This document shows, piece after piece, positions 1 to 5,365 of a stretch of DNA of 6,023 nt; position 1 is the first letter of the stretch, and every line of letters begins with the position of its first letter. The notes under the pieces are model-generated. The model was given only the letters and a program-made list of their open reading frames with translations, made no database searches and was not told the origin of the DNA. Source of the stretch: an uncultured Lachnospiraceae bacterium (GTDB lineage Bacteria; Bacillota_A; Clostridia; Lachnospirales; Lachnospiraceae); contig CAMYVI010000160.1 in assembly GCA_947302185.1 (NCBI GenBank), forward strand, positions 1-6,023. The letters run 5' to 3'. The position numbers and the translations under genes were made by a program.

Positions 1-206
1 ACCTTTCCGGGTACTGCTGCCGCTACCTCGATGCTTCCTGCAGCGCCTGCTGCTTTCGGAGCCAGAGCTGCCTGCGGGGCTGCAACCGGAGCCGGAGCTG
101 CCTGCGGAGCTGCAACCGGAGCTGCAACCGGAGCTGCACCTGCTGCAGTCTCCTCTACTGTGACGCTGTATGCTACGCCGTTAACTGTTATAGTGTAGTT
201 TTTCAT
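1..206 (-). CDS. Biotin carboxyl carrier protein of sodium-pump decarboxylase (N-terminal part, cut by window edge)
   Basis: This is the start of a small biotin/lipoyl-attachment protein, the mobile carboxyl carrier (MmdC/GcdC type) of a biotin-dependent decarboxylase. It begins MKNYTITVNGVAYSVTVEE, the usual short beta-strand opening of these carriers. Residues 21 to about 56 form an Ala/Pro/Gln linker, and the visible part ends in IEVAAAVPGK, the beginning of the biotinyl domain. Only 68 full codons are present; the biotinylated Lys (expected in an MKM-like motif) lies beyond the left edge and cannot be confirmed. The start ATG at 204-206 follows a GGAGG site 8 nt upstream. It lies 56 bp downstream of the OadG-like gene on the same strand, so it is the third gene of that operon. 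The linker is encoded by near-identical DNA repeats. By family knowledge, the carrier shuttles CO2 from the carboxyltransferase to the membrane beta subunit. Lipoyl-domain proteins are an alternative, but the neighbours argue for biotin. Confidence 0.88.
   Translation of the reverse strand, partial: MKNYTITVNGVAYSVTVEETAAGAAPVAAPVAAPQAAPAPVAAPQAALAPKAAGAAGSIEVAAAVPGK
66..137. repeat. Direct repeats encoding the Ala/Pro linker of the biotin carrier
   Basis: A 27-bp unit at 66-92 recurs at 96-122 with one mismatch, at a 30-bp period (10 codons). Shorter 12-bp units containing GCAACCGGAGCT follow to about 137. They encode alternating AAP, PVAAP and PQAAP blocks. The repeat length is a multiple of three, so gain or loss of units would keep the frame and only change linker length. 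Confidence 0.8.
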
Positions 207-262
207 TTTTATATCCTCCTGGATTCTTTAGGACCTCTTTTTAAGAGGATCAGCCTGGCACT

Positions 263-1066
263 TCAGCGCCACTTATTGGTTTTAACTCTTCTGATTGAGC
301 GGACTACAAATCCCTCTACGGGCTTCTCTTCCGCTGCAGCGATTGCTGCCGCTATGACAGCGATCAGCGCCGGATCCGTTTCCGGATTCTCCGGAAGGGC
401 TTTCGGAGCAGCCTTCGGAGCTGTCTTGACAGGAGCCGGTGCTTCGGCCGAAGCTTTTTTGCTCGGCGGTGTTGTCATCTTATTGACGAACTTAAAGCAG
501 TAAATGATAAGACTCAGAAGGATGAGAACAGAGAATACCGTCAGTATTCCGATAATAGTATTTCCGCCCGCCACTGCGAGACGCTGTCCCATTGTCTGCT
601 TTGAATCATCAGAATAGTCTGCTATCGTTGTCTTGATCGGTGTTGCCGATTCATCATAAGTAATTGTCATTGCCATCTGGGCACCGTCTTCGCCGGTCAT
701 GATGATTCGGCTGGTATACTCATACTTATCACGCATTGTCTCATCGACAGATGCTTCCACACACTGACCGTGTGCTTCTGTAAATGATTTCCATCGATCG
801 CCGAAATCATTATCGAATGTACGGCTGATCAGAACAGAACCCTGTGCCTTGTACGCAGCGTATTCATCGTAGCTTACCTGAGAGAGGATCGCCGCAAATT
901 CACGCTCCGTATAATCTGCAATAGTCGCTATGTTTGCTTCGCGGATCCGATCGATGGCTTCTGCCTCGATCTGAGTAGAAGTTTTTTCAATTCCGCATCC
1001 GCCAAAACAAAGAGCCATCATACACAGAGCAAGGAGGGCTACTGTCAGTTTCTTAAGATTCTTCAT
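263..1066 (-). CDS. OadG-family sodium-pump decarboxylase gamma subunit with N-terminal lipoprotein-like extracytoplasmic region
   Basis: A 267-residue membrane protein. Residues 1-24 are a basic then hydrophobic signal sequence ending in FGGC, a plausible though imperfect lipobox with Cys24 as the lipidated residue. Residues 25 to about 165 are hydrophilic and predicted to be outside the cell. Residues about 169-194 are one transmembrane helix. A Lys/Ala/Pro-rich linker follows, then a C-terminal AVIAAAIAAA helix and the FVVRSIRRV motif typical of OadG-type gamma subunits. These subunits hold the carboxyltransferase and beta subunit together in Na+-translocating decarboxylases. The family is usually about 80-140 residues, so the extra N-terminal region is notable. 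I chose the ATG at 1064-1066, preceded by GAAAGG with 8 nt spacing; a TTG six codons upstream overlaps the previous stop and has no such support. The gene lies 14 bp after the carboxyltransferase gene. Family call is firm; the role of the outer domain is unknown. Confidence 0.85.
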   Translation of the reverse strand: MKNLKKLTVALLALCMMALCFGGCGIEKTSTQIEAEAIDRIREANIATIADYTEREFAAILSQVSYDEYAAYKAQGSVLISRTFDNDFGDRWKSFTEAHGQCVEASVDETMRDKYEYTSRIIMTGEDGAQMAMTITYDESATPIKTTIADYSDDSKQTMGQRLAVAGGNTIIGILTVFSVLILLSLIIYCFKFVNKMTTPPSKKASAEAPAPVKTAPKAAPKALPENPETDPALIAVIAAAIAAAEEKPVEGFVVRSIRRVKTNKWR

Positions 1067-1080
1067 GTATTCCGCCTTTC

Positions 1081-2475
1081 TCAAATCGTGCCGTGCTTTT
1101 TACTCGGGCGATTTTCCCTCTTTGTATAGAGCATTTCAAATGCGCCGATCACATATTTTCTTGTATCGGCGTCTTCGATAATGGTATCAACATAACCTCT
1201 CATTGCTGCGGAATTTACATTCTGCTGAAGTGCAGAATACTCGGATGCCATTTTTCTGATTTCTGCTGCATCATCAGAGTTCGTAAGAATTCTTGCAGCC
1301 TGTTTTGCATCCATCATGCCGATCTCAGCATCCGGCCATGCATAGACAAAGTCAGCTCCGATAGCCTTGGATCCCATAAGTACATATCCGCTGCCGTAAA
1401 GAGCTCCCGTAACGACAGTGACCTTCGGTACAGTGGCCTGAGCATAGGCTGTCGCAAGCCTTGCGGCTGCCTTCGGAAGCCTCTTTTCCTGGCACTCTGT
1501 GCGGGAGAAGCCCTTAAGATTTGCAAGTGTGAGGACCGGAATATTGAAAGCATCGCAGAATTTAATGAAATCAGCGGCTTTATCAGCGCCGTTCCCGCAG
1601 ATGACATCTACCTTTCCGCTGTTCGCAACAGCGCCTACGGTCTGACCGTTAAGTTTCATAAAACCGGTCACGATACACTCTGCAAAGTCTTTCTTTGTCT
1701 CAAAGAAAATACCGTTATCTGCAATCATCGAAAGCATGGAAGCCGCATCTTTCTTCAGAGAAGCAATATTGGTGCATGCCCGGTTCAGATCATCATTGCA
1801 GGGAGTAACTTCTCCTGCATCCTCGTTATTGAACGGAAGCAGATCGATAAGCGTTCTGACTGCAGTGATCAGCTCATCTTCCGAACCTGTAAAATCCACA
1901 TTTCCCACGCTCGCCTGGTATTTTGCAGTGCGATTATCCGTCTGATCGGCACTGTTGCCGGTGATGGCATCAGGTGTGTTGACATAGAGCTGGGCTTTTG
2001 AGTTTTCCATAAAAACGAAATCGGACAGAGCCGGTATAAATGAAAGGCCTCCGCCGCAGTTTCCGTAAACGACAGCTATCTGAGGGATGACGCCGCTGAT
2101 AAGGACCTGATTATTATAAATCTCCCCGAGTGCATTCAGTGCATCCGTGGACTCTTCAAGGCGGACGCCTGTGGAATCAAGCATCGCAATGACCGGAGCC
2201 CCCATGCTGGCTGCCTTTTGATAAAGCTTTACGATTTTTTTAGCATGCATTTCGCCGATTGAACCTCCGAGAACGGAAGCATCCTGGCTGTACACAAACA
2301 CGAGACTGCCGTCGATCGTACCGTAACCGGTAATTACACCGTCAGACGCAGCGACCTTGGCTGAAAGATTGAAGTCAGTACTGCGGGCAGTTACCTGAGC
2401 ACCGAATTCAACAAAGCTGTTTGCGTCAAGCAGCGAAACAATTCTCGTGCTTGCAGCACTCTGTGTATCACTCAT
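1081..2475 (-). CDS. Acyl-CoA carboxyltransferase subunit of sodium-pump decarboxylase (MmdA/PccB family, short divergent variant)
   Basis: A 464-residue cytoplasmic carboxyltransferase with two crotonase-like halves. Family hallmarks visible: GVITGYGTIDG (46-56), VLGGSIGEMHAKK (68-80), SGVIPQIAVVYG (127-138), CGGG oxyanion region (140-143), PALSDF (148-153), FIKFCDAFNIPVLT (303-316), ATVPKVTVVTG (347-357), FVYAWPDAEIGMMDAK (376-391), and a C-terminal GYVDTIIE and KRENRPSKKHG. It lacks the roughly 50 N-terminal residues of typical 510-520 residue MmdA/PccB proteins. It also departs from consensus in several loops (see findings). By family knowledge it would move the carboxyl of an acyl-CoA such as methylmalonyl-CoA to biotin on the carrier protein encoded two genes downstream, driving Na+ export. 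Context (OadG-like and biotin carrier genes) favours a decarboxylase over a propionyl- or acetyl-CoA carboxylase. The substrate is not determined. The ATG at 2473-2475 follows GGAGGAG by 5 nt. Malonyl-CoA or glutaconyl-CoA are other possible substrates. Confidence 0.85.
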   Translation of the reverse strand: MSDTQSAASTRIVSLLDANSFVEFGAQVTARSTDFNLSAKVAASDGVITGYGTIDGSLVFVYSQDASVLGGSIGEMHAKKIVKLYQKAASMGAPVIAMLDSTGVRLEESTDALNALGEIYNNQVLISGVIPQIAVVYGNCGGGLSFIPALSDFVFMENSKAQLYVNTPDAITGNSADQTDNRTAKYQASVGNVDFTGSEDELITAVRTLIDLLPFNNEDAGEVTPCNDDLNRACTNIASLKKDAASMLSMIADNGIFFETKKDFAECIVTGFMKLNGQTVGAVANSGKVDVICGNGADKAADFIKFCDAFNIPVLTLANLKGFSRTECQEKRLPKAAARLATAYAQATVPKVTVVTGALYGSGYVLMGSKAIGADFVYAWPDAEIGMMDAKQAARILTNSDDAAEIRKMASEYSALQQNVNSAAMRGYVDTIIEDADTRKYVIGAFEMLYTKRENRPSKKHGTI

Positions 2476-2480
2476 TCTAA

Positions 2481-2487
2481 CTCCTCC
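2481..2487 (-). promoter_or_regulatory. Ribosome binding site of the carboxyltransferase gene
   Basis: On the minus strand GGAGGAG stands 5 nt before the ATG at 2473-2475. It is a strong Shine-Dalgarno match and fixes the short N-terminus of the carboxyltransferase, since no in-frame upstream coding extension with family similarity is seen. Confidence 0.8.
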
Positions 2488-2516
2488 ATATGTATAAAAC
2501 TATAAAGCATTTCCGC

Positions 2517-2548
2517 ATTATAATAACGCAATGACCATTTTTTATCAA
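2517..2548 (-). promoter_or_regulatory. Likely sigma-A promoter of the decarboxylase operon
   Basis: On the minus strand a perfect TATAAT (2517-2522) lies about 40 bp upstream of the carboxyltransferase start and downstream of the terminator at 2581-2612. The best -35 candidate, TTGATA (2543-2548), is 20 bp away, longer than the ideal 17, so the -35 assignment is weak. Position between a terminator and the first gene of an operon supports a promoter here. Confidence 0.5.
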
Positions 2549-2571
2549 CATGTTTTCTCGGAAAACTGCAC

Positions 2572-2619
2572 AATAAAAGAAAGACATATTCTACATATTG
2601 TAGATATGTCTTCCTTTTT
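2572..2619 (-). terminator. Intrinsic terminator after scpB (probably works on both strands)
   Basis: A stem of 14 base pairs with one bulged base pairs 2581-2595 with 2599-2612 around a 3-nt loop. On the minus strand it is followed by TTTCTTTTATT; on the plus strand by CCTTTTT. It lies about 90 bp after the scpB stop and separates the scpAB unit from the decarboxylase operon. The stem is AT-rich, so strength is uncertain. Confidence 0.65.
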
Positions 2620-2702
2620 ACAACAAATGCTTGTATTTTTGTGCAAGTTGTGTTCTGATTTTTCAAAAGGATCGGCCGGATAGCACTGAGAATCGGTCTC
2701 AC

Positions 2703-3272
2703 TCACACATCGATGTTCACAGCTGCTTCACTCTCCGCTTCCGCACGGAAATCTTCAAAAAGTACCGGATTAATATCCGGCAGATCTTCTTTTGAGCTTA
2801 CGCCGAAAGATCTCAAAAACTCCTCGGTCGTTCCGAAAAGAATCGGCCTTCCGGGCAGTCTGGCTCTGCCGAGTTCTTTCACGAGATTATACTCTATAAG
2901 CTTATTGACCGCTCTGTCCGAGTTCACGCCTCTGATCCGCTCTATTTCCGCTTTCGTAACCGGCTGCCTGTAGGCGATCACAGAGAGTGTTTCGAGCTGC
3001 ACATCTGTCAACTTCGGCTTTTTCGGCTGCAGTTCAAGACGGATGAGAGCATCATAAAAAGACGGATTTGTGCACATCTGCCAGGCATCCTCAAGCTCTA
3101 TTATTCGTATCCCTCGATCCCCGTTTTCATATTCGCCGGATAGTTCGCGTATCGCATCTGTAATATCTGCCCTGTCGGTTTCAAGTGCTTTGGCAAGATC
3201 AGCGGTGCTTTCGGCTTTTCCTGTGGTGAACAGAATCGCCTCGAGGGCTGATTTTAAATAGTTCCTTTCCAT
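2703..3272 (-). CDS. scpB: Segregation and condensation protein B
   Basis: A 189-residue ScpB, the kleisin-interacting winged-helix (kite) protein that binds ScpA as a dimer in the SMC-ScpAB condensin complex on the nucleoid. Two winged-helix domains are expected. The first opens with LKSALEAILFTTGK (6-19). The second carries the family signature LETLSVIAYRQPVTKAEIE (93-111), followed by IRGVNSDRAV and the GRPILFGTT turn (141-149). Length is normal for the family. I chose the ATG at 3270-3272 because GAGG lies 7 nt before it; a GTG at 3276-3278, two codons upstream, would sit only 1 nt from that site. It starts 19 bp after scpA on the same strand and the pair is surely cotranscribed. The C-terminal tail is acidic, as is common in ScpB. 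Confidence 0.97.
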   Translation of the reverse strand: MERNYLKSALEAILFTTGKAESTADLAKALETDRADITDAIRELSGEYENGDRGIRIIELEDAWQMCTNPSFYDALIRLELQPKKPKLTDVQLETLSVIAYRQPVTKAEIERIRGVNSDRAVNKLIEYNLVKELGRARLPGRPILFGTTEEFLRSFGVSSKEDLPDINPVLFEDFRAEAESEAAVNIDV

Positions 3273-3279
3273 TTTCACA

Positions 3280-3283
3280 CCTC
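3280..3283 (-). promoter_or_regulatory. Ribosome binding site deciding the scpB start
   Basis: Minus-strand GAGG, part of TGAGGTG, lies 7 nt before ATG 3270-3272 but only 1 nt before the alternative GTG at 3276-3278. The spacing favours the ATG and a 189-residue protein. Confidence 0.7.
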
Positions 3284-3291
3284 ATTCTGCG

Positions 3292-4080
3292 TCACAGATC
3301 AAAATCTGCCTCGAGATTTACCGTACTTAAATCCGCGCCCGGTACACTCTGGATCCAAATGTCATCATCGGCTGTTTCCTGAGACGCCTCGATTATTCCG
3401 TATTTCATAAGCTCAAGCATGGCCAGAAAAGTGACGATAGTCTGCACCTTGCTTTTCTGTCTCAATAGTATTTCTCGGAAAGAAAAGCGTTTTCTCTTTG
3501 CGGCAAATTCAGAAAGCTCGATCAGCTTGTCTCCGAGACTCACCTCTTCTTTCTGGATAGTACCGAACCTGCTCCTTATCGGGTCTATTTTATCGGTCTG
3601 TCTGCGAAGGACCTGATCAAATATCCGGTGCAGTTCTTTCAGCGTAAGATCTCCTATCAGCTCAGCTGTATCTATTTCGGGCCGGTAGCTCAGGACTTCT
3701 TTGGGAGTGGTATCAGACTTATAGAATGATTTTGCGGCACTCTCCATCCGTTCACGCAGCTCGTAAGACATGTATTTATACATCTTATACTCCAGAAGCT
3801 GTTGGACCAGATCGGTTCTCGGATCGATTTCCTCGCCCTCTTCATCAACTTCGGGCGGGAGAAGCATCTTACACTTTATTGAAATCAGTTCCGCAGCCAT
3901 GACCATGAATTCGGACATGATTCCGAGATCTTCGTATTCCAGCTGCTTTACATATGCAAGATATTGATCGGTTATTTCAACAATAGGTATGTCAAATATG
4001 TTGATCTTATTTTTCTCGATCAGATGAAGAAGCAGGTCGAGGGGACCGTCAAATACCGGAAGTTCTATATTTAGGGCCAT
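3292..4080 (-). CDS. scpA: Segregation and condensation protein A (kleisin)
   Basis: A 262-residue ScpA, the bacterial kleisin that bridges the SMC heads and binds ScpB, needed for chromosome condensation and segregation. The N-terminal SMC-neck-binding part has the diagnostic FDGPLDLLLHLIEKNKINIF (10-29), then IVEITDQYL (33-41) and MLLPPEVDE (72-80) after the AAELISIKCK helix. An acidic middle segment and a central ScpB-binding region follow. The C-terminal winged helix that contacts the SMC cap contains VQTIVTFLAMLELMKYG (212-228). Length is typical. The ATG at 4078-4080 has an AAGGAG site 5 nt upstream that lies inside the end of the phosphoesterase gene. The start overlaps that gene's last 10 bp, which suggests translational coupling. 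scpB follows 19 bp downstream. Confidence 0.97.
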   Translation of the reverse strand: MALNIELPVFDGPLDLLLHLIEKNKINIFDIPIVEITDQYLAYVKQLEYEDLGIMSEFMVMAAELISIKCKMLLPPEVDEEGEEIDPRTDLVQQLLEYKMYKYMSYELRERMESAAKSFYKSDTTPKEVLSYRPEIDTAELIGDLTLKELHRIFDQVLRRQTDKIDPIRSRFGTIQKEEVSLGDKLIELSEFAAKRKRFSFREILLRQKSKVQTIVTFLAMLELMKYGIIEASQETADDDIWIQSVPGADLSTVNLEADFDL

Positions 4081-4928
4081 TCGCTCTCCTTTACGTCAAT
4101 GCACACAATTTCATGCGGATTAAAGATTCTGATGGGAAGCCTGTGATCTCCGAGGCCGGCCGACGTGATCATGCATACGCCATCCGGTACATCTTCACCT
4201 GCCGGATGTCTGTCGGATGTGTTCCTGAAACACTCGCCGTCTTCAGCCCAGATATATTGGCCGTAGCCGTGTTTGGGATAATAAAAGCCGTAAGGGCTCA
4301 GCATGTTTCTTCCTGAAAAGGGCGAGCGGACAAGGCCGCCGTGATAATGTCCGGATACAATAAGGTCAGCTCCCCATCTGCAGTAAAAATCCCCGAATTC
4401 CGGATTATGTGCTATCAAGATGTTAAATGCATCGCGATCTTCGACAAAACCGAGTTTTTCTCTGAGATATCGTCTGGAAATGTGTTGCACTTTGAGCTTT
4501 CTGTACTTTGACAGACCGAGTTCCAGACCATGAATACATATTCGGTTACCATTCAGACAGATGTTTTCGGATTTATTGTTCAGGACATGAATTCCGGATT
4601 CTATGAACGCATTCATGTACCTGTCATAATTCTCCGGGCTGAAAATACGCAGTTCTGTCTCATGATTTCCGTTTGAGAAATAAACGGGAGCAATTTCCGG
4701 AAGCAAGGCCGCTGTTTTTATGGCAGTATCCATAGGCAGCTCGGATTTTCCTATAATAAGATCTCCCGCACACAGAATGATATCAGGATGCAGATCACGG
4801 ATCATGGCAAGTATGCTTTCATTTTCCCCACCGTAGTCTTTGTTGTGAAGATCTGTGATCAGCACACAGCGGAATGGGCGCTTAATTTTTTTAGATTTGA
4901 CAGTATATGATTTCAAATGCAGCAGCAC
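4071..4928 (-). CDS. Calcineurin-like metallophosphoesterase (YkuE/YaeI-like)
   Basis: A 285-residue two-metal phosphoesterase. All metal-site motifs of the superfamily are visible in order: DLH (Asp26, His28), GD (Gly55-Asp56), GNHE (87-90), His174 in LIAHNPEF, and GHYHGG (193-198). It therefore should be catalytically active on a phosphodiester or phosphomonoester, but the substrate cannot be told from sequence. No signal peptide or membrane anchor is seen, so it is probably cytoplasmic, unlike many YkuE/YaeI relatives. I chose the GTG at 4926-4928 because AGGAGG lies 5 nt upstream. The longer reading from TTG at 4977-4979 would add 17 basic residues encoded by an inverted repeat and has no ribosome binding site. 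The gene overlaps scpA by 10 bp, making it the first gene of a three-gene unit with scpA and scpB. A link with chromosome segregation is only suggested by position. Confidence 0.9.
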   Translation of the reverse strand: MLLHLKSYTVKSKKIKRPFRCVLITDLHNKDYGGENESILAMIRDLHPDIILCAGDLIIGKSELPMDTAIKTAALLPEIAPVYFSNGNHETELRIFSPENYDRYMNAFIESGIHVLNNKSENICLNGNRICIHGLELGLSKYRKLKVQHISRRYLREKLGFVEDRDAFNILIAHNPEFGDFYCRWGADLIVSGHYHGGLVRSPFSGRNMLSPYGFYYPKHGYGQYIWAEDGECFRNTSDRHPAGEDVPDGVCMITSAGLGDHRLPIRIFNPHEIVCIDVKESEWP

Positions 4929-4933
4929 GGATT

Positions 4934-4939
4934 CCTCCT
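4934..4939 (-). promoter_or_regulatory. Ribosome binding site deciding the GTG start of the phosphoesterase
   Basis: Minus-strand AGGAGG is a full consensus site 5 nt before the GTG at 4926-4928. It lies within the longer reading frame that starts at TTG 4977-4979, so it argues for the internal GTG start. Confidence 0.75.
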
Positions 4940-4945
4940 GTTTTA

Positions 4946-4998
4946 TTCTTGCGCTTACGCGCTGCGCACGTCGCGGCAAGAACGCCGAGGCGTTCTTG
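4946..4998. repeat. Overlapping inverted repeats with a shared arm, upstream of the phosphoesterase gene
   Basis: GGCGTTCTTG at 4989-4998 is a perfect 10-bp inverted copy of CAAGAACGCC at 4977-4986, separated by 2 nt. A third arm, TTCTTGC at 4946-4952, is a perfect 7-bp complement of GCAAGAA at 4976-4982. The central arm can therefore pair with only one partner at a time. The loop between the outer pair is GC-rich, with short CGCG/GCGC palindromes. No U-tract follows the 10-bp stem on either strand, so it is not a standard terminator. Confidence 0.7.
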
Positions 4999-5017
4999 AA
5001 TCTCTGACGCAGAATTG

Positions 5018-5045
5018 TAAAAATCCCCGGCAGGTCGCCGGGGAT
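5018..5045 (-). terminator. Intrinsic terminator of rpsU
   Basis: On the minus strand, starting about 9 nt after the rpsU stop, ATCCCCGGC pairs perfectly with GCCGGGGAT around a 5-nt loop (5037-5045 with 5023-5031), followed by a run of Ts (5019-5023). This is a strong rho-independent terminator, so the phosphoesterase-scpA-scpB unit depends on read-through or on a promoter I cannot identify. Confidence 0.92.
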
Positions 5046-5054
5046 TCTCCTGGT

Positions 5055-5231
5055 TTAGTTATATTTTCTCTTGCGGGCAGCTTCGGATTTCTTCTTGCGG
5101 CGAACGGATGGTTTCTCATAATGTTCGCGCTTGCGGATTTCCTGCTGGATGCCGGCTTTCGCGCAGCTGCGCTTAAATCTTCTGAGCGCGCTGTCAAGCG
5201 ATTCATTCTCTTTTACGATAATGCCTGCCAT
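5055..5231 (-). CDS. rpsU: 30S ribosomal protein S21
   Basis: A complete 58-residue S21, a small basic protein of the 30S subunit that sits near the 3' end of 16S rRNA and assists initiation. It begins [20 protein letters not shown] and continues with the family's RSCAKAGI, the [12 protein letters not shown] segment and an Arg/Lys-rich tail ending RKRKYN. Length matches the family in Firmicutes. The ATG at 5229-5231 is preceded by GGGAGGTGAG with 9 nt spacing. It has its own promoter upstream, a hairpin-containing leader, and a strong terminator just downstream, so it can be transcribed alone. Some read-through from alaS is also likely because no terminator is visible between alaS and this promoter. 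Confidence 0.97.
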   Translation of the reverse strand: MAGIIVKENESLDSALRRFKRSCAKAGIQQEIRKREHYEKPSVRRKKKSEAARKRKYN

Positions 5232-5278
5232 GGACCTGATCTCACCTCCCCCTGAACCTTTTGGGGTTTTATTTATTA

Positions 5279-5299
5279 GCTGTAACCGAAGTTAACAGC
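5279..5299 (-). promoter_or_regulatory. Hairpin with UUCG loop in the rpsU leader
   Basis: On the minus-strand transcript GCUGUUAAC and GUUACAGC form an 8-bp stem with one bulged U, closed by a C(UUCG)G tetraloop, one of the most stable RNA loops. It lies just downstream of the predicted transcription start of rpsU. It is not followed by a U-tract, so it is not a terminator; it may stabilise the 5' end or take part in translational control. Confidence 0.6.
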
Positions 5300-5313
5300 C
5301 ACACAGTGCTATC

Positions 5314-5342
5314 ATTATACTCCGAAGGATTAAATCCGTCAA
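5314..5342 (-). promoter_or_regulatory. Sigma-A promoter of rpsU
   Basis: On the minus strand TTGACG (5337-5342) and a perfect TATAAT (5314-5319) are separated by exactly 17 bp (5320-5336). This is a near-consensus vegetative promoter. The predicted start is near 5307, giving a leader of about 75 nt before the rpsU ATG. It lies just 23 bp beyond the alaS stop codon. Confidence 0.88.
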
Positions 5343-5365
5343 TGAGTTTTTATTTTAATTCCCGG

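Noticed and set aside
234..248. Small hairpin CCTCTT/AAGAGG between the OadG-like gene and the carrier gene
   Set aside because: The 6-bp stem has no following U-tract on the minus strand and lies inside an operon, so it is not a terminator. It may be chance.
1067..1084. Upstream TTG start for the OadG-like protein
   Set aside because: It overlaps the carboxyltransferase stop, and the ATG at 1064-1066 has a well-spaced GAAAGG and begins a standard signal sequence.
1093..2001. A 302-codon plus-strand reading frame opposite the carboxyltransferase gene
   Set aside because: It is rich in Cys, Ser and Ile without domain motifs, and the opposite strand encodes a clear conserved protein. It is an antisense shadow.
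2618..2653. Imperfect inverted repeat ACAAC...GTTGT with an inner CTTG/CAAG just downstream of scpB
   Set aside because: The stem is short with a 5-nt bulge and is AT-rich, and no U-tract follows on the minus strand. The adjacent 2581-2612 hairpin explains termination better.
2472..2702. A 76-codon minus-strand reading frame beginning GTG directly at the scpB stop
   Set aside because: It runs through the terminator hairpin and the TATAAT promoter of the next operon, has no dedicated ribosome binding site, and its product resembles nothing I know.
4929..4979. A 17-residue N-terminal extension of the phosphoesterase from a TTG codon
   Set aside because: It is encoded by the inverted-repeat region, lacks a ribosome binding site, and a consensus AGGAGG stands just before the GTG at 4926-4928.
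5046..5255. Plus- and minus-strand alternative reading frames across the rpsU region
   Set aside because: They are out of frame with the clear S21 coding sequence at 5055-5231 and show low-complexity, basic translations with no family match.
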